A DNA stretch of 38,639 nucleotides from an uncultured Geobacteraceae bacterium (GTDB lineage: Bacteria > Desulfobacterota > Desulfuromonadia > Geobacterales > Pseudopelobacteraceae), in contig CAIQWT010000103.1 in NCBI GenBank assembly GCA_903875605.1, forward strand, positions 1 to 38,639. The letters run 5' to 3'. The notes beneath the pieces were generated by a model. That model did no database searches. It saw only the letters and a list, made by a program, of their open reading frames with translations, and was not told the origin of the DNA. Positions 8,371-18,500 of this stretch are shown one piece after another (the stretch's first letter is position 1; each line of letters starts with the position of its first letter). The translations under genes and the position numbers were made by a program.

Positions 8371-8954
8371 ATGCCCGTATTAGATAAAAAAAATAACGAA
8401 CGCTGGTCTTATGCCGATTATCTTACCTGGCCTGATGATGAACGCTGGGAAATAATTGATGGTGTCGCTTATGCCATGAGTCCGTCGCCTGGCACACGGC
8501 ACCAAGATATATCATTGCACTTAACGCTACAGATAGGTGGCCATCTAGATAAAAAACCGTGCAAGGCTTTTGCAGCACCTTTTGATGTGCGTCTGTCTGA
8601 GAATCAAGGGGCAAGTGACAATTATGTTGAGACAGTTGTTCAGCCTGATATTTTAGTTGTCTGCGACAAAAAAAATTGGACGAACGTGGTTGTAATGGGG
8701 CTCCGGATTTCATTATTGAAATATCATCACTATCAACCGGTAAGAATGATCTTACAATAAAGTTTGATCTGTATCAGCGGCATGGTGTTAAGGAGTATTG
8801 GATCATTCATCCTGCAGAACAAACGCTGCTGGTATACAGGTTAGAAGAAGATGGCCAGTACGGCAAACCAGACAGATATGCCGGAGATGACAGGGTAACT
8901 GTCCCGCTTTTTGGTGAATTAGTGGTTGATCTTGGAGCGGTTTTTGCTGAATGA
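8371..8954 (+). pseudogene. Uma2-family (DUF820) nuclease-like gene broken at an A8 run
   Basis: The N-terminal part (ATG 8371, AAGGA ribosome binding site) and the C-terminal part (to TGA at 8952-8954) lie in two frames that meet at eight A residues (8668-8675). Joined by a -1 shift, or by one extra A, they give a complete protein of ~194 aa with the Uma2 layout: 'ERWEIIDGVAY', 'PFDVRL', 'VVQPDILVVCD', 'FIIEIS' and 'KFDLYQRHGVKEYWII', thus the predicted PD-(D/E)XK residues Asp, Glu and Lys are all kept. Apart from this indel nothing is damaged. The disruption may be a real pseudogene mutation, a sequencing error in a homopolymer, or a site of transcriptional slippage or -1 frameshifting ('A AAA AAT' in phase). 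It is a close paralogue of the decayed copy at 1561-2149. Its biological role is unknown. Confidence 0.85.
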
Positions 8955-9008
8955 GCTGTTAATAATACGTTAATAATTATCAGTAATGATATTTAGAGGA
9001 GTTGGCAC

Positions 9009-9560
9009 ATGGGAAAAATATTCGTGCTTTTTGTTGTATTGTTCTTGGGATTACTTGGTTGCGGTAATTCTACGGGATCCTCTACCGACTTGAATACAGT
9101 CTATCTTGCTGTATCCCCCTCTTCGAGCAGACTGGAAGCAGATGTCCTTACTGGTAATTCCTGTACAAATGGTGGAGGGACTTACACGACAGAATCTATT
9201 CCAATAACTATAACCTCTACAGCCTATTCCACCGCGCTAGTAAAATCCCCTGTTACGATTAATAATATTAAAGTCAGTTATTCCAAGTACAATACCAATT
9301 CAACTGCACCAACTCTCTTAGATCAATATGATACCGGATTGACTATCAACCCGGATGAAGTAAAAACTTTTAATGTGAATGTGGCAACCGATAAACTGAA
9401 GCTTGATTTAGTGCAAACGTATAACTTTAATCTCTGTTCTTTGGATTACTGGGAATATTATGCAACGATTACTTTTAGTGGCGTCGAAGATTATACTAAG
9501 AAGTCGTTTTCATTTAGTACGATTGTAAAAGTTGCTTTTGCAGACAGAAATAATTTGTAA
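9009..9560 (+). CDS. Small lipoprotein of unknown function
   Basis: This 183-aa protein has a clear type II signal peptide with lipobox 'GLLGC' (Cys18) and no Asp at +2, so outer-membrane sorting is plausible. The start is supported by GAGGAG about 9 bp upstream. The remainder is Ser/Thr/Asn-rich and strand-forming, with cysteines near residues 52 and 138, and looks like a single beta-sandwich domain that I do not recognise. It lies between the Uma2 debris that follows pilQ and the giant CFI-box lipoprotein, all on the same strand. The position next to pilQ suggests a link to the cell surface but no specific role can be named. Confidence 0.8.
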   Translation: MGKIFVLFVVLFLGLLGCGNSTGSSTDLNTVYLAVSPSSSRLEADVLTGNSCTNGGGTYTTESIPITITSTAYSTALVKSPVTINNIKVSYSKYNTNSTAPTLLDQYDTGLTINPDEVKTFNVNVATDKLKLDLVQTYNFNLCSLDYWEYYATITFSGVEDYTKKSFSFSTIVKVAFADRNNL

Positions 9561-9632
9561 AACAAGAATGTTAGATGTTTACGTATTACCAGAAAAAGTT
9601 TCATGCGTTTTTGTTTGGACATTTAGAGGGAC

Positions 9633-9749
9633 ATGCGGACTTGTACAGATTTGCGGACTTTGTCAGATGATGAACTAGTCAGAGATTATGGAGTGAGTCA
9701 CGAATTTAATGTTTTCTACTTTAAGGTAGAAATAGGTTTTTTACAGTAA
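9633..9749 (+). other. Possible small ORF (38 aa) in the gap 9561-9772
   Basis: An ATG at 9633 opens 38 codons ending TAA 9747-9749. The peptide contains 'LRTLSDDELVRDYG', which resembles the 'LSDEELV' opening of ECF sigma factors and related helices. AGAGGG lies only 2 bp before the ATG, too close for an efficient ribosome binding site. It could be a gene remnant, a small protein or chance. Nothing else is recognised in this 212-bp gap apart from the GAGGGAG ribosome binding site of the next gene. Confidence 0.15.
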
Positions 9750-9772
9750 TAAGTTAGAGGGAGTTACCTAAT

Positions 9773-12700
9773 ATGAAATTTTGTCAATTGATGACATACC
9801 TAATGCTGACTCTTCTGACCGGACTGATGCTAAGCTGTTCCGGTTCCGGGCAAAACAATAGAAATGCATTGAAATATACACCCAAGCTTGTTGGCTCTGA
9901 AATAGCCCTCTCAACATTTAACGACGATCAGCAAAATCCACATGTTATCTACCTAGCTGATAAACAACTGTTCTTCTCTGTATGGGAAGATTGGCGTAAC
10001 AGGAATGTAACTGGTTCTGATATTTACGGCCAGTTTATTAATCCTGATGGCACGATGTGCTCATCTGCTTTCCCCATCACTCGTGCTTCCGGTAATCAAA
10101 CCGTCCCGCAAGTTGCATACCGCCAGGACATTACCTACGGGACTGATAGTAAGCTGGTTATAACTTGGCAGGATACTCGAGGAGTTAGTAATGGTCGGTT
10201 GGTTTTGGGGACAGGTGACGGTGTAACTAAAATATTTAGTGGTACGTTACCAGACAATATGAGGGTAAAGAGTAACGTAAAAATTATCGCCGACAACCAG
10301 GTAATAACTGATGATGGATTGGGGACTTTGTCTGGATCAACCGGTGTGACCGGTACTGTAAATTATTCAACCGGTGCTGTAACCGTAACCTATACAACTG
10401 CACCTGCAGCAAGCGAGGACGTTCTGGCTGTTGGAAATCTTGGCTATGTTTATTATGAACAAATCAAGCAGGCGAATATTCCAACCACTGCTGTGTGTGG
10501 AAGTTTTGTTGCCCCAGTTCCAACAAATGGCATTCCAATCAATTTTAATCTTCCAGACGAACATGTGCCTGTACCAACTGTAAGTGCTGTTAACAACACG
10601 GTGCTGATAGGAAATGGTGATGGTGCCAAGAAATCGTTTACACCGCTATCTGCATTGGTGTCCCCCGTCCTATCCAAGACGCTTGCAACAGGATACGGAT
10701 CAAACATCCTGACCATTCAAGTCAATGGCGTTGCGGTTTTGACCGATACCGGGAACGGCGGCCTGAGCGGCGCCAGCGGATCCGGGACTATTAATTACTC
10801 AACGGGAGCGCTTACTGTTGATTTTAATGTTGCCCCGGCGGCAAATCAGCAGGTTACAGTCTCCTATTCATACCAGGTCGTTACATACTCAACCTATACC
10901 CGTCCAAATACGGCTGATTACCTTTATTCTCGTAAAATGCCGAAGATTGTTTATGACCCTGTTCGGGATAATTTTTGGATGGCATGGAGCGAATCGCGCA
11001 GCAAAATAAACTCTATTGACGAACTCTTTTTTAAGTATGGGGCAAATGCGGTTGTCAGAGCTGAATTCGGCGACACAACCTATCCGGGGTATGCTGTAAT
11101 CAAGGGTAGCGACCTTTCTTTTGATTTTTCAAAAATGGGAGTTGTCGGTGCCGATGTTGTACGCAATAGACTTACAAACTCGAACCGTTTTATTTCCGGA
11201 ACTGAAACCGGCCTAACTGCGACTGCTGAATATGAGTTTTTTACAAATGTTACCAATGTGACACTTGCTGTCGATACAACTTCACCCGAAGTTCTGCTTG
11301 TTTGGGACGGTCTACGCAATAAGAGTCTTCTGAATGTCACATGTACGGATAAAAACGATAATCAATATTGTGATGCAGGTGAAGTTTGGACAGCAATATT
11401 GACGCCACCAACACCTTATGAAGTCGGGCAGAGTCATATTTATGCACTTTTCGATAAGGAAATAGCTCGCCCGGTCGTTTATTCCAGATACCTTGAAAAT
11501 ACGACACCAGACGGCAAACTGCCAGGTAATCAATCAAAAAAACCGGCGGCCGGTTTTGATCCTATTTTTAAACGCTTCCTGGTTGTATGGGAAGACATGC
11601 GTGATGGTAAAACTAACAAAATATTCGGCCAATTAGTAAATTCCGGAGTTGGTTCGTACAACAGTAATATTAATATTGGTTTTCAGGATCTAACGACTCC
11701 AGGAACACTCGATCCAAACGTAGCAGTCACTTCTCAGACCAGTCCTACTGTTTCCTATGACGCAGTCAACCAACGGCATTTTGTTGCCTGGCAGGATGGA
11801 CGAAACGGTCAGGTATCAAATGAAAACATGGATATCTATGGCCAGTTTATTGATGGAGAAGGGACTCTTCGCGGTTCGAACTATGCGATAGTAACAAATA
11901 TCTCTAATCAATTGGTCCCTGCTATTACCTATAATACTTTTACTAACCAGTTTTTGGCTGTTTGGAAAGATGCTCGAAACTCTACTACAACTGCATCAGA
12001 TATTTATGGGCAGCTCTTTTCACTAGGCCAGCCGCAGATGACGCTTTTAAAACTGGACAATACACCGCTACTTCCTGCGCTGTTAAATTTTGGCTCAATG
12101 TCCCTGTCTCAATTTACATCGCAGTCATTTAAAATGAGAAATACCGGTGATACCAGTATCACGCTGTCCTCAATAGTATCACCAGTCGACTCAACTTACA
12201 GCGTTGTTAATAGCATTCCGTTATTGGGAATAGAACTGGTGCCTGGTGGAGAATATGTTTTTTCCGTAAAGTACACACCGACTACGCCCGGAACAAATGT
12301 ATCCAGTTTTACAATTAAGACAGATGCCGGTGATAGAACCGTTGCATTACAAGGTGAGGGTATTTCGAGTAACCAGTTGTCGATGAGTGTAATTACGTTA
12401 TCTCAAGTAACTGTCCCCGGCGATACAAGCTCTAATCCAGCAAAAGTTGATGCCATAGACTTCGGTTCTTTAAGTCTTGGAACTTCCAGCACTAAATCAA
12501 TGACAATCAAAAACGATGGAACGATTCCTTATAAAATTACTTCAATAAGCGGTATTGGTACATACAGTACCGTTTCCAACTTTTTGGATGGGTTCACTAT
12601 TTCTAGTACGGACTTCTCATTTTTTCCTGTGACTTTAAAACCTGCCGAAAGCATAACTGTATCTATGATGTATTGGTCTCCAGTTGCTGATGAGAGGATT

Positions 12701-14836
12701 CAGCAAATCCAGATTAATACTGATAATTCTTCGTTATTAAAGCCGGTCTATTTGTATGGAAAAACGACCGCTCCATCTGCAAAACTGAGCGCAACAACAC
12801 TCGACTTCGGGGCTGTTTCTGCGAGCCCTGCTGCAACCAAAGATTTGACCTTCAGTATAAGCAATACAGGGAATGATACTCTTAAAATATCAAGTTTTGG
12901 CGCTATGCCACATGGTTATTCAATTGTAAGTCCAACATTGCCCCTAACAGTACAGCCAGGCAGTTCATCACTTGTTAAGATTCGCTTTACACCGTCTGAA
13001 AACATCAGTTATTCCAGTTCAATCTCAATACTAAGCAATGATCCACTTGCAATTGACTCATTAACAAAATTATCCACTTTAATACTCAATCTGAACGGAA
13101 CGGGAACCGGACCTAAACTATCCGTTTCACCTTCACAGCTGGATTTTGGTTCGGTTGGCTCAAATACTGAAAGAACATTACCCTTAACTCTTTTAAATAC
13201 CGGCAACTCTTCCCTCACGATTAATTCCTTAACTGAAATCCTCGCTCCTTTCACAGTAGTAACACCAGGAGCGCTTCCTCTCCAGCTCCTGCCAAATACA
13301 GCAGTTACCGTTTTTGTAAAATACAGTCCGACTGCAGTGGGTAGTAATCTGTCCAGCTTGGTCATTAATTCTGATAGTATTGGAGGGGCTCAAACGATTC
13401 GGATGCAGGGCTTTACCTACTTATTGAATTCCGGGACGGTGAGCATAAATCCGTCACCGATCTCATTCCCTTCGACAGCGACAGGTGACACCCAGTCACA
13501 AAACCTTGTTCTTACAAATACTTCACTGGTACCGGTCAAAATAACCAATATTGACGGCCCAGGCAGCGCGTTTAAAATCAAAAATGCTCCGTCATTACCC
13601 TATACTCTTGATGCTGGTGCCACTCTTGCCCTTATAACCTCATTCAGTCCGATAACGGCCGGAAGCTATAACTCTAATATCGGTTTTCTCTTCGACTATC
13701 TGGCATCCCCGGTTAATGTCGGCATTTCCGGGACATCGGGGGCTACTACAGCCAGCGGTTCAATTAAATACTTTTTGTCAAATGTGGATGTCAGTAAAAA
13801 CCTCGCATTTGATAACGTGTATTTAAAATCAGCTTCAACCAAAACAATTACGGCTAAAAATAGCGGTGCAAGCAGCATAACTATCGTTAGCGCCACGTCG
13901 TCTAATTCAGCTTTTACTGCCAACATTCAACTTCCGTTTACTTTGTCGTCAAATTCACCTTCAAATACAAAAGACTTTTCTGTTTCATTTATACCTTCTG
14001 TTAAACAGTCCTATACTGGTCAGCTTACGTTGACTGATGATGTCGGTAACATATATCAAATGGGTCTCACTGGTAATGGCAGTCCGGTAAATGTTACTGT
14101 TGATAATAGAGTAGAGACTAGTGCTGTCGTATCTAGTTTTGCTCCACTTCTTTCAACACAGTATTCAACAGCTGAAAAACCTGTGAATCTGAATATAAGC
14201 AAAGTAATCGATGTTGTTGTTAGTGGCATATCCTCCGGTGGAACTATTCCAATTACAGTAACAGTAGATTATATCCCTACCAGCCCAAGGTTTTTTAACA
14301 TTGCTAATAACACGTGGACTGAGTTCACTCCAGATTCTGTAGATACCGTTAACAAAACATTTACTTATAGAGTGAAGGACAGTGTTGCTGCTGGCGATGC
14401 TGCGTCTTTAATGGATAGTAACTCGATTTCAAAAAGTATTCATGGACAAGTTGTTATTGCTTCTTTTGGAACGGCAGTAACTGACTCGATCACACCGCCT
14501 CCTTCATCGGGTGGTGGTGGCAGTGGATGTTTTATTGCCACTGCAGCTTATGGCAGTTATCTTGACCCCCATGTTATGGTTTTACGAAACTTCCGTGACA
14601 ACGTCTTGTTGAAATCCGAAGCAGGCACAGCTTTTGTTGCGTTTTATTACAGATTCAGTCCTCCAGTTGCCGACTTTATCGCCAAACATCCACTATTGAA
14701 ACTTATCACGCGCTTTGCGCTGACTCCGTTGTTATTTGCTGTGGAGTACCCAATTTTGTTACTAAGCTTTTTTGCTGGCCTGTTTGGCGTTTTGTTGCGC
14801 TTTAAATCTTTCCGGTACATATTCCACGAAGCCTGA
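9773..14836 (+). CDS. Giant surface lipoprotein with choice-of-anchor-D domains and CFI-box C-terminus
   Basis: The 1687-aa protein begins with a type II signal peptide ('LMLSC', Cys22). Residues ~40-700 carry beta-propeller-like repeats with 'WEDWRN...DIYGQF', '[13 protein letters not shown]', 'WQDGRNG...DIYGQF' and 'WKDARN...DIYGQL'. Inserted among them are two copies of an ~80-residue beta module with '[20 protein letters not shown]' and '[20 protein letters not shown]'. Residues ~765-1440 are tandem ASH/choice-of-anchor-D domains ('LDFGSVGSN', 'LLNTGNSSL'). After a Gly-rich linker, C1586 starts the CFI-box ('[10 protein letters not shown]...[10 protein letters not shown]'), followed by hydrophobic helices up to the end. 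CFI-box-CTERM is a recognised C-terminal region of unknown sorting role. The gene has GAGGGAG upstream and its own strong terminator downstream. Function is unknown; a cell-surface structural or adhesive role is inference. Confidence 0.88.
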   Translation: MKFCQLMTYLMLTLLTGLMLSCSGSGQNNRNALKYTPKLVGSEIALSTFNDDQQNPHVIYLADKQLFFSVWEDWRNRNVTGSDIYGQFINPDGTMCSSAFPITRASGNQTVPQVAYRQDITYGTDSKLVITWQDTRGVSNGRLVLGTGDGVTKIFSGTLPDNMRVKSNVKIIADNQVITDDGLGTLSGSTGVTGTVNYSTGAVTVTYTTAPAASEDVLAVGNLGYVYYEQIKQANIPTTAVCGSFVAPVPTNGIPINFNLPDEHVPVPTVSAVNNTVLIGNGDGAKKSFTPLSALVSPVLSKTLATGYGSNILTIQVNGVAVLTDTGNGGLSGASGSGTINYSTGALTVDFNVAPAANQQVTVSYSYQVVTYSTYTRPNTADYLYSRKMPKIVYDPVRDNFWMAWSESRSKINSIDELFFKYGANAVVRAEFGDTTYPGYAVIKGSDLSFDFSKMGVVGADVVRNRLTNSNRFISGTETGLTATAEYEFFTNVTNVTLAVDTTSPEVLLVWDGLRNKSLLNVTCTDKNDNQYCDAGEVWTAILTPPTPYEVGQSHIYALFDKEIARPVVYSRYLENTTPDGKLPGNQSKKPAAGFDPIFKRFLVVWEDMRDGKTNKIFGQLVNSGVGSYNSNINIGFQDLTTPGTLDPNVAVTSQTSPTVSYDAVNQRHFVAWQDGRNGQVSNENMDIYGQFIDGEGTLRGSNYAIVTNISNQLVPAITYNTFTNQFLAVWKDARNSTTTASDIYGQLFSLGQPQMTLLKLDNTPLLPALLNFGSMSLSQFTSQSFKMRNTGDTSITLSSIVSPVDSTYSVVNSIPLLGIELVPGGEYVFSVKYTPTTPGTNVSSFTIKTDAGDRTVALQGEGISSNQLSMSVITLSQVTVPGDTSSNPAKVDAIDFGSLSLGTSSTKSMTIKNDGTIPYKITSISGIGTYSTVSNFLDGFTISSTDFSFFPVTLKPAESITVSMMYWSPVADERIQQIQINTDNSSLLKPVYLYGKTTAPSAKLSATTLDFGAVSASPAATKDLTFSISNTGNDTLKISSFGAMPHGYSIVSPTLPLTVQPGSSSLVKIRFTPSENISYSSSISILSNDPLAIDSLTKLSTLILNLNGTGTGPKLSVSPSQLDFGSVGSNTERTLPLTLLNTGNSSLTINSLTEILAPFTVVTPGALPLQLLPNTAVTVFVKYSPTAVGSNLSSLVINSDSIGGAQTIRMQGFTYLLNSGTVSINPSPISFPSTATGDTQSQNLVLTNTSLVPVKITNIDGPGSAFKIKNAPSLPYTLDAGATLALITSFSPITAGSYNSNIGFLFDYLASPVNVGISGTSGATTASGSIKYFLSNVDVSKNLAFDNVYLKSASTKTITAKNSGASSITIVSATSSNSAFTANIQLPFTLSSNSPSNTKDFSVSFIPSVKQSYTGQLTLTDDVGNIYQMGLTGNGSPVNVTVDNRVETSAVVSSFAPLLSTQYSTAEKPVNLNISKVIDVVVSGISSGGTIPITVTVDYIPTSPRFFNIANNTWTEFTPDSVDTVNKTFTYRVKDSVAAGDAASLMDSNSISKSIHGQVVIASFGTAVTDSITPPPSSGGGGSGCFIATAAYGSYLDPHVMVLRNFRDNVLLKSEAGTAFVAFYYRFSPPVADFIAKHPLLKLITRFALTPLLFAVEYPILLLSFFAGLFGVLLRFKSFRYIFHEA

Positions 14837-14859
14837 TCGATGAGAGGATGTAATTACTG

Positions 14860-14899
14860 ACAAGATGCCCCGTAGTTTGCTGTGGGGCATCTTGTTTTT
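14860..14899 (+). terminator. Rho-independent terminator after the CFI-box gene
   Basis: A perfect 12-bp inverted repeat (ACAAGATGCCCC at 14860-14871, GGGGCATCTTGT at 14884-14895) with a 12-nt loop is followed by a T run. It lies 23 bp after the stop codon of the 1687-aa lipoprotein gene and separates it from the dockerin exoprotein gene. Confidence 0.93.
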
Positions 14900-15452
14900 C
14901 AGAATGCTAAACTGATTTTTTTATTGAAAAAACGGTTCACATTGAATACGTCATCGATATTATTCTGATATTTTTTTATGGCTCCAGAAGTTTCAAAAAG
15001 TGAAGTCCTTTATAAATACACAATAGCAGCACTTTGACACCCCTGCCAAATGTAACTCCTCATAATTGTAATCTTCAAAGCATAATCCTAATAGATATCT
15101 CCCCCTTCATTTCAATAAAATAACTTGATTATAATTATGAATATTCTGAAATTAATATAATTATTAGAAACCTTGACACATCATTTATCAGAAGTGTAAA
15201 AACTTAGGCTTGAATTGGTGTAGATTAAGCTAATATACTGTCGTGATGTCTATTAAATATAGTAAATACAGTTATTTAGACATATTTATTGTTTGAAATA
15301 AATATGGGTTCACTTTGAAAAGCTAATATTAGAAATCTTGTATACCTAGCCAAATCTAATTAACATAGTGGAATTACATGGTTTATCTGACTTCAGGCAG
15401 CCATTGGTGTGTTTGAATTATTTCGGATTATTTTGGCGGCGTGAGGGGATTA
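14900..15452. other. Long AT-rich intergenic region upstream of the dockerin exoprotein
   Basis: Together with the sites listed up to 15544 this is a 645-bp gene-free stretch, the longest in the window. I see no convincing ORF and no c-di-GMP or cGAMP (GEMM) riboswitch core. It contains two promoter-like pairs: TTGACA (15173-15178) with TGTAAA (15195-15200), and TTGAAT (15210-15215) with TATACT (15234-15239, 18-bp spacer). Its length suggests multi-input regulation of the 7.8-kb gene that follows. Confidence 0.5.
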
Positions 15453-15462
15453 TCTGTACAGA
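15453..15462. promoter_or_regulatory. Perfect 10-bp palindrome, candidate operator
   Basis: TCTGTACAGA is a perfect palindrome located 23 bp upstream of the -35 of the best promoter candidate for the 2587-aa exoprotein. The position fits a dimeric regulator, but such a short palindrome may occur by chance. Confidence 0.25.
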
Positions 15463-15485
15463 CAAAAGCCTCTTAGGCGAGTCTT

Positions 15486-15514
15486 TTGATCTTTTAAGAC
15501 ACTACTAATATAAA
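15486..15514 (+). promoter_or_regulatory. Candidate sigma-70 promoter of the dockerin exoprotein operon
   Basis: TTGATC (15486-15491), a 17-bp spacer and TATAAA (15509-15514) lie 30 bp before the ATG at 15545, predicting a leader of about 24 nt. The -35 lies within a small inverted repeat (GTCTT at 15481-15485 and AAGAC at 15496-15500). Confidence 0.45.
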
Positions 15515-15544
15515 TTATAGAAATATACAGTTTGGGGGAAAAAT

Positions 15545-18500
15545 ATGAACAGGAACATTTTTGGATATATTCTTACGCTGGTTATTTTGCTTTGTACGTT
15601 GGTCTCAGAAAATGTGCGGGCAGCTGATCCTCTTGATAACTGGCATTGGAAGAATCCGATTCCTCAGGGAAATGCACTTCATGGCGTTTCCTATGGTAGC
15701 AACAAGTTTGTTGCTGTTGGTGATTATGGAACTATTCTGACCTCTACAGACCTTGGTATCAACTGGAATAACAGAACTGCCCTAAACTCTGGTTCTGCTG
15801 GAACAAGAGAAAATTTGAGATCGCTTGCATTCGGTAATATTAGTGGCAGCGGAGTTGTCGCCCCAGGTTTCGTTGCAGTCGGTGACAACGGAACAATTCT
15901 GAAATCAACTGATGGCAATAGCTGGGCGCTTGATTCAACTTCTGGAATAACCACTAATTTGCATTCTGTTGCGTTTGGAATTATTGCCACTTTGAAGCAA
16001 TATTTTGTCGCTGTTGGTGCAAATGGCACAGTTATAAGGACTAATGACGGGACATCTTGGAGTACAGCTACGGATACAACGGCAATGACAGGGGAGATGT
16101 TGAATGGCGTTGCTTTTGGTCCTGTTCCTAACACTTTTGTAACTGTAAGCAACAATGGGAATATCTTTTATTCTATTGATAATGGAGCTAAATGGATAAA
16201 GAGTTCTGACAGCAACTCATCTCGGCCGCTAAAAGGCGTCTCTTTTGTCAATGGCAATTTTATAGCTGTTGGTACTGCCGGCGCAATAATCAGCTCTGCA
16301 AATGGAGTTAACTGGGTTGTTCAAGCATCTGGTACTGCCGCTGATCTCAATGCGGTAACCTATGGATCTATAAATGACACTTTTGTTGTAGTTGGTAATC
16401 TCAGTAAAATCATCGGTTCTACTACCGGTTTCACAGCATGGCGTTCATTCCCTTTTCCAGAGCAGTCAACTCCATCGAATTATAATATTCTTGCAGTAAC
16501 CAATGATGGTGACAAAACGTATGTTGCCGTGGGCGATAATGGAGAAATATTACGTTACAACCCTGGGACTGCTTCAGCTGTCTGGACCGCTATAAACACA
16601 GGCCAGATAGGTCCGTATGTTAGTTCTCTTGCCTATAACACAAGTAATACCAATACGGGTTCGTCTTTTAATATTTATGCTGGAACAAATGTTGGTTTAG
16701 GATGGGGGGTCTCTTATTCGGCAAATGCTGGGGCTAGTTGGTCCATGAAAAATACAGGTCTTATCTCTTGGATAGTTAACTCACTTGCGTTAAACCCTGG
16801 TGTAACTTCTGCCACTGACATTCTCTATGCAGGTACTATTTCTGGATTACACAAAAGTATTGATGGCGGTACTGATTGGGGCAGAATTGTCCCACCTTTA
16901 AATATCAATATAACTGCAGGTAATACTTCGAATACTATTACCTGGGCTGCGGTAACAGGAGCTACTTCGTACAATATTTACAGATCAACGAGTGCTGGAG
17001 TCACAAAATCCAGCACATTATTGAGTTCGGCTGCTGTCTCACCCTATCCCGATGGCGGATTAACAAACGGATCTACGTACTATTATGCTATTACCACTAA
17101 TTTTCAACTACCCGTCGCCACTAATCATCAGGAAAGTGCCTTAAGTAGCGAGGTTTCAGCCAAACCACAAGCGTCTCAAACATATATTCCTGATTCAGTT
17201 TCTGTTACCGCTGGCGATGCAATAAACACGATTACATGGCAACCAGTTACGGGGGCAACATCTTATAGTCTTTCTATTGACGGTTCAAAAAGTAGTGTCA
17301 CTTCACCATATATAGATTCTTCATTGATAAATGGTATAAATCATACTTATTCAGTAACGGCGGTTGGTGTTGTAAGGACGCCAGCGAATATAGCAGTAAG
17401 TAAAGGTGTCGTAACATGGGATCCTGTTCCTGGTGCCGGTTCGTATGAAATTTCAATAAATGGAGGAGGCTATGTAGCAGCTACATCTCCATACACATAT
17501 ATTGGACGGGTCGCTAGTTATAATATTAATGCACTGAATATTCAAACGGCTGCTGCTCCCAGTACAAATGTAACCGAGAGCCTTATTACCTGGCCTGCCG
17601 TTATTGGTGCAACTTCCTATGATGTATCAGTAAACGGCGGGATACCAATAAACGTCGCTGCACCGGCAACCTCATATACACATAACGGAGCTGTTACAAG
17701 TAATAGTGTAACTGTCGTTGGCGGCGCTTCAGCAGGCTCAACATCTATTGGAACTGTTACGGTAACTAAGACTGATATCTCTTGGCCTGCGGTTGCTTTA
17801 ACTAACTCGTACAGCATAGTAGTAAATGGAGGGGCTGCTGTGACACCAGTAGTTTCTCCCTATACATATAACGGCGCGGTTACCAGCGTAACCGTAACTG
17901 CAATAGATAACACAAGAATTGTTATAACTGGCAGTTTAGTTAGTACTATCACATGGGATGCTCCGTTTGTAGAACCAACTACGTATACTATTACAATAAA
18001 CACTGTAGTTCAGCCGGTTCAGAATGCACCACTCACTTCTTTTAATTTTGCTGGTGTGATTAATCCTGGGTTTACTGTCATTTCTACTAAAACCGAAAGT
18101 GACCCAAGTAGTATAGTCGGTGCAACTCCGCAGAGAACATCAATTCAGTTAACTGCCGTAAATACGGTAATAGTTGATCCTGTTACTCCAAGCACGATCT
18201 ACCTTGGAAACGCTTCCGGTTTATTCAAAAGTATTGATGCCGCTCTTACTTTTACTGAACTACTCTATTCAGCAGCACCTATATCATTTGCAAATGTAAA
18301 TGCTATAACTGTCGATAGAACTACGCCAGCAACTATATATGTTGGCGCAACAGGTGGCCTAGGAAACGGCATCTATAAATCAACAAATGGCGGCGTTTCG
18401 TGGGCGCTTCTTAAAACAGGTGTGGTGAATACAATCGCACTTGATCCGATAACAGCTTCAACCATTTACATCGGTACTTCTCTCGGCGCATTTAAAAGCA

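Noticed and set aside
14900-15544. Possible c-di-GMP or cGAMP riboswitch upstream of the exoprotein
   Set aside because: I looked for the GEMM core and paired stems because Geobacter often has them before surface genes, but none could be identified by eye.
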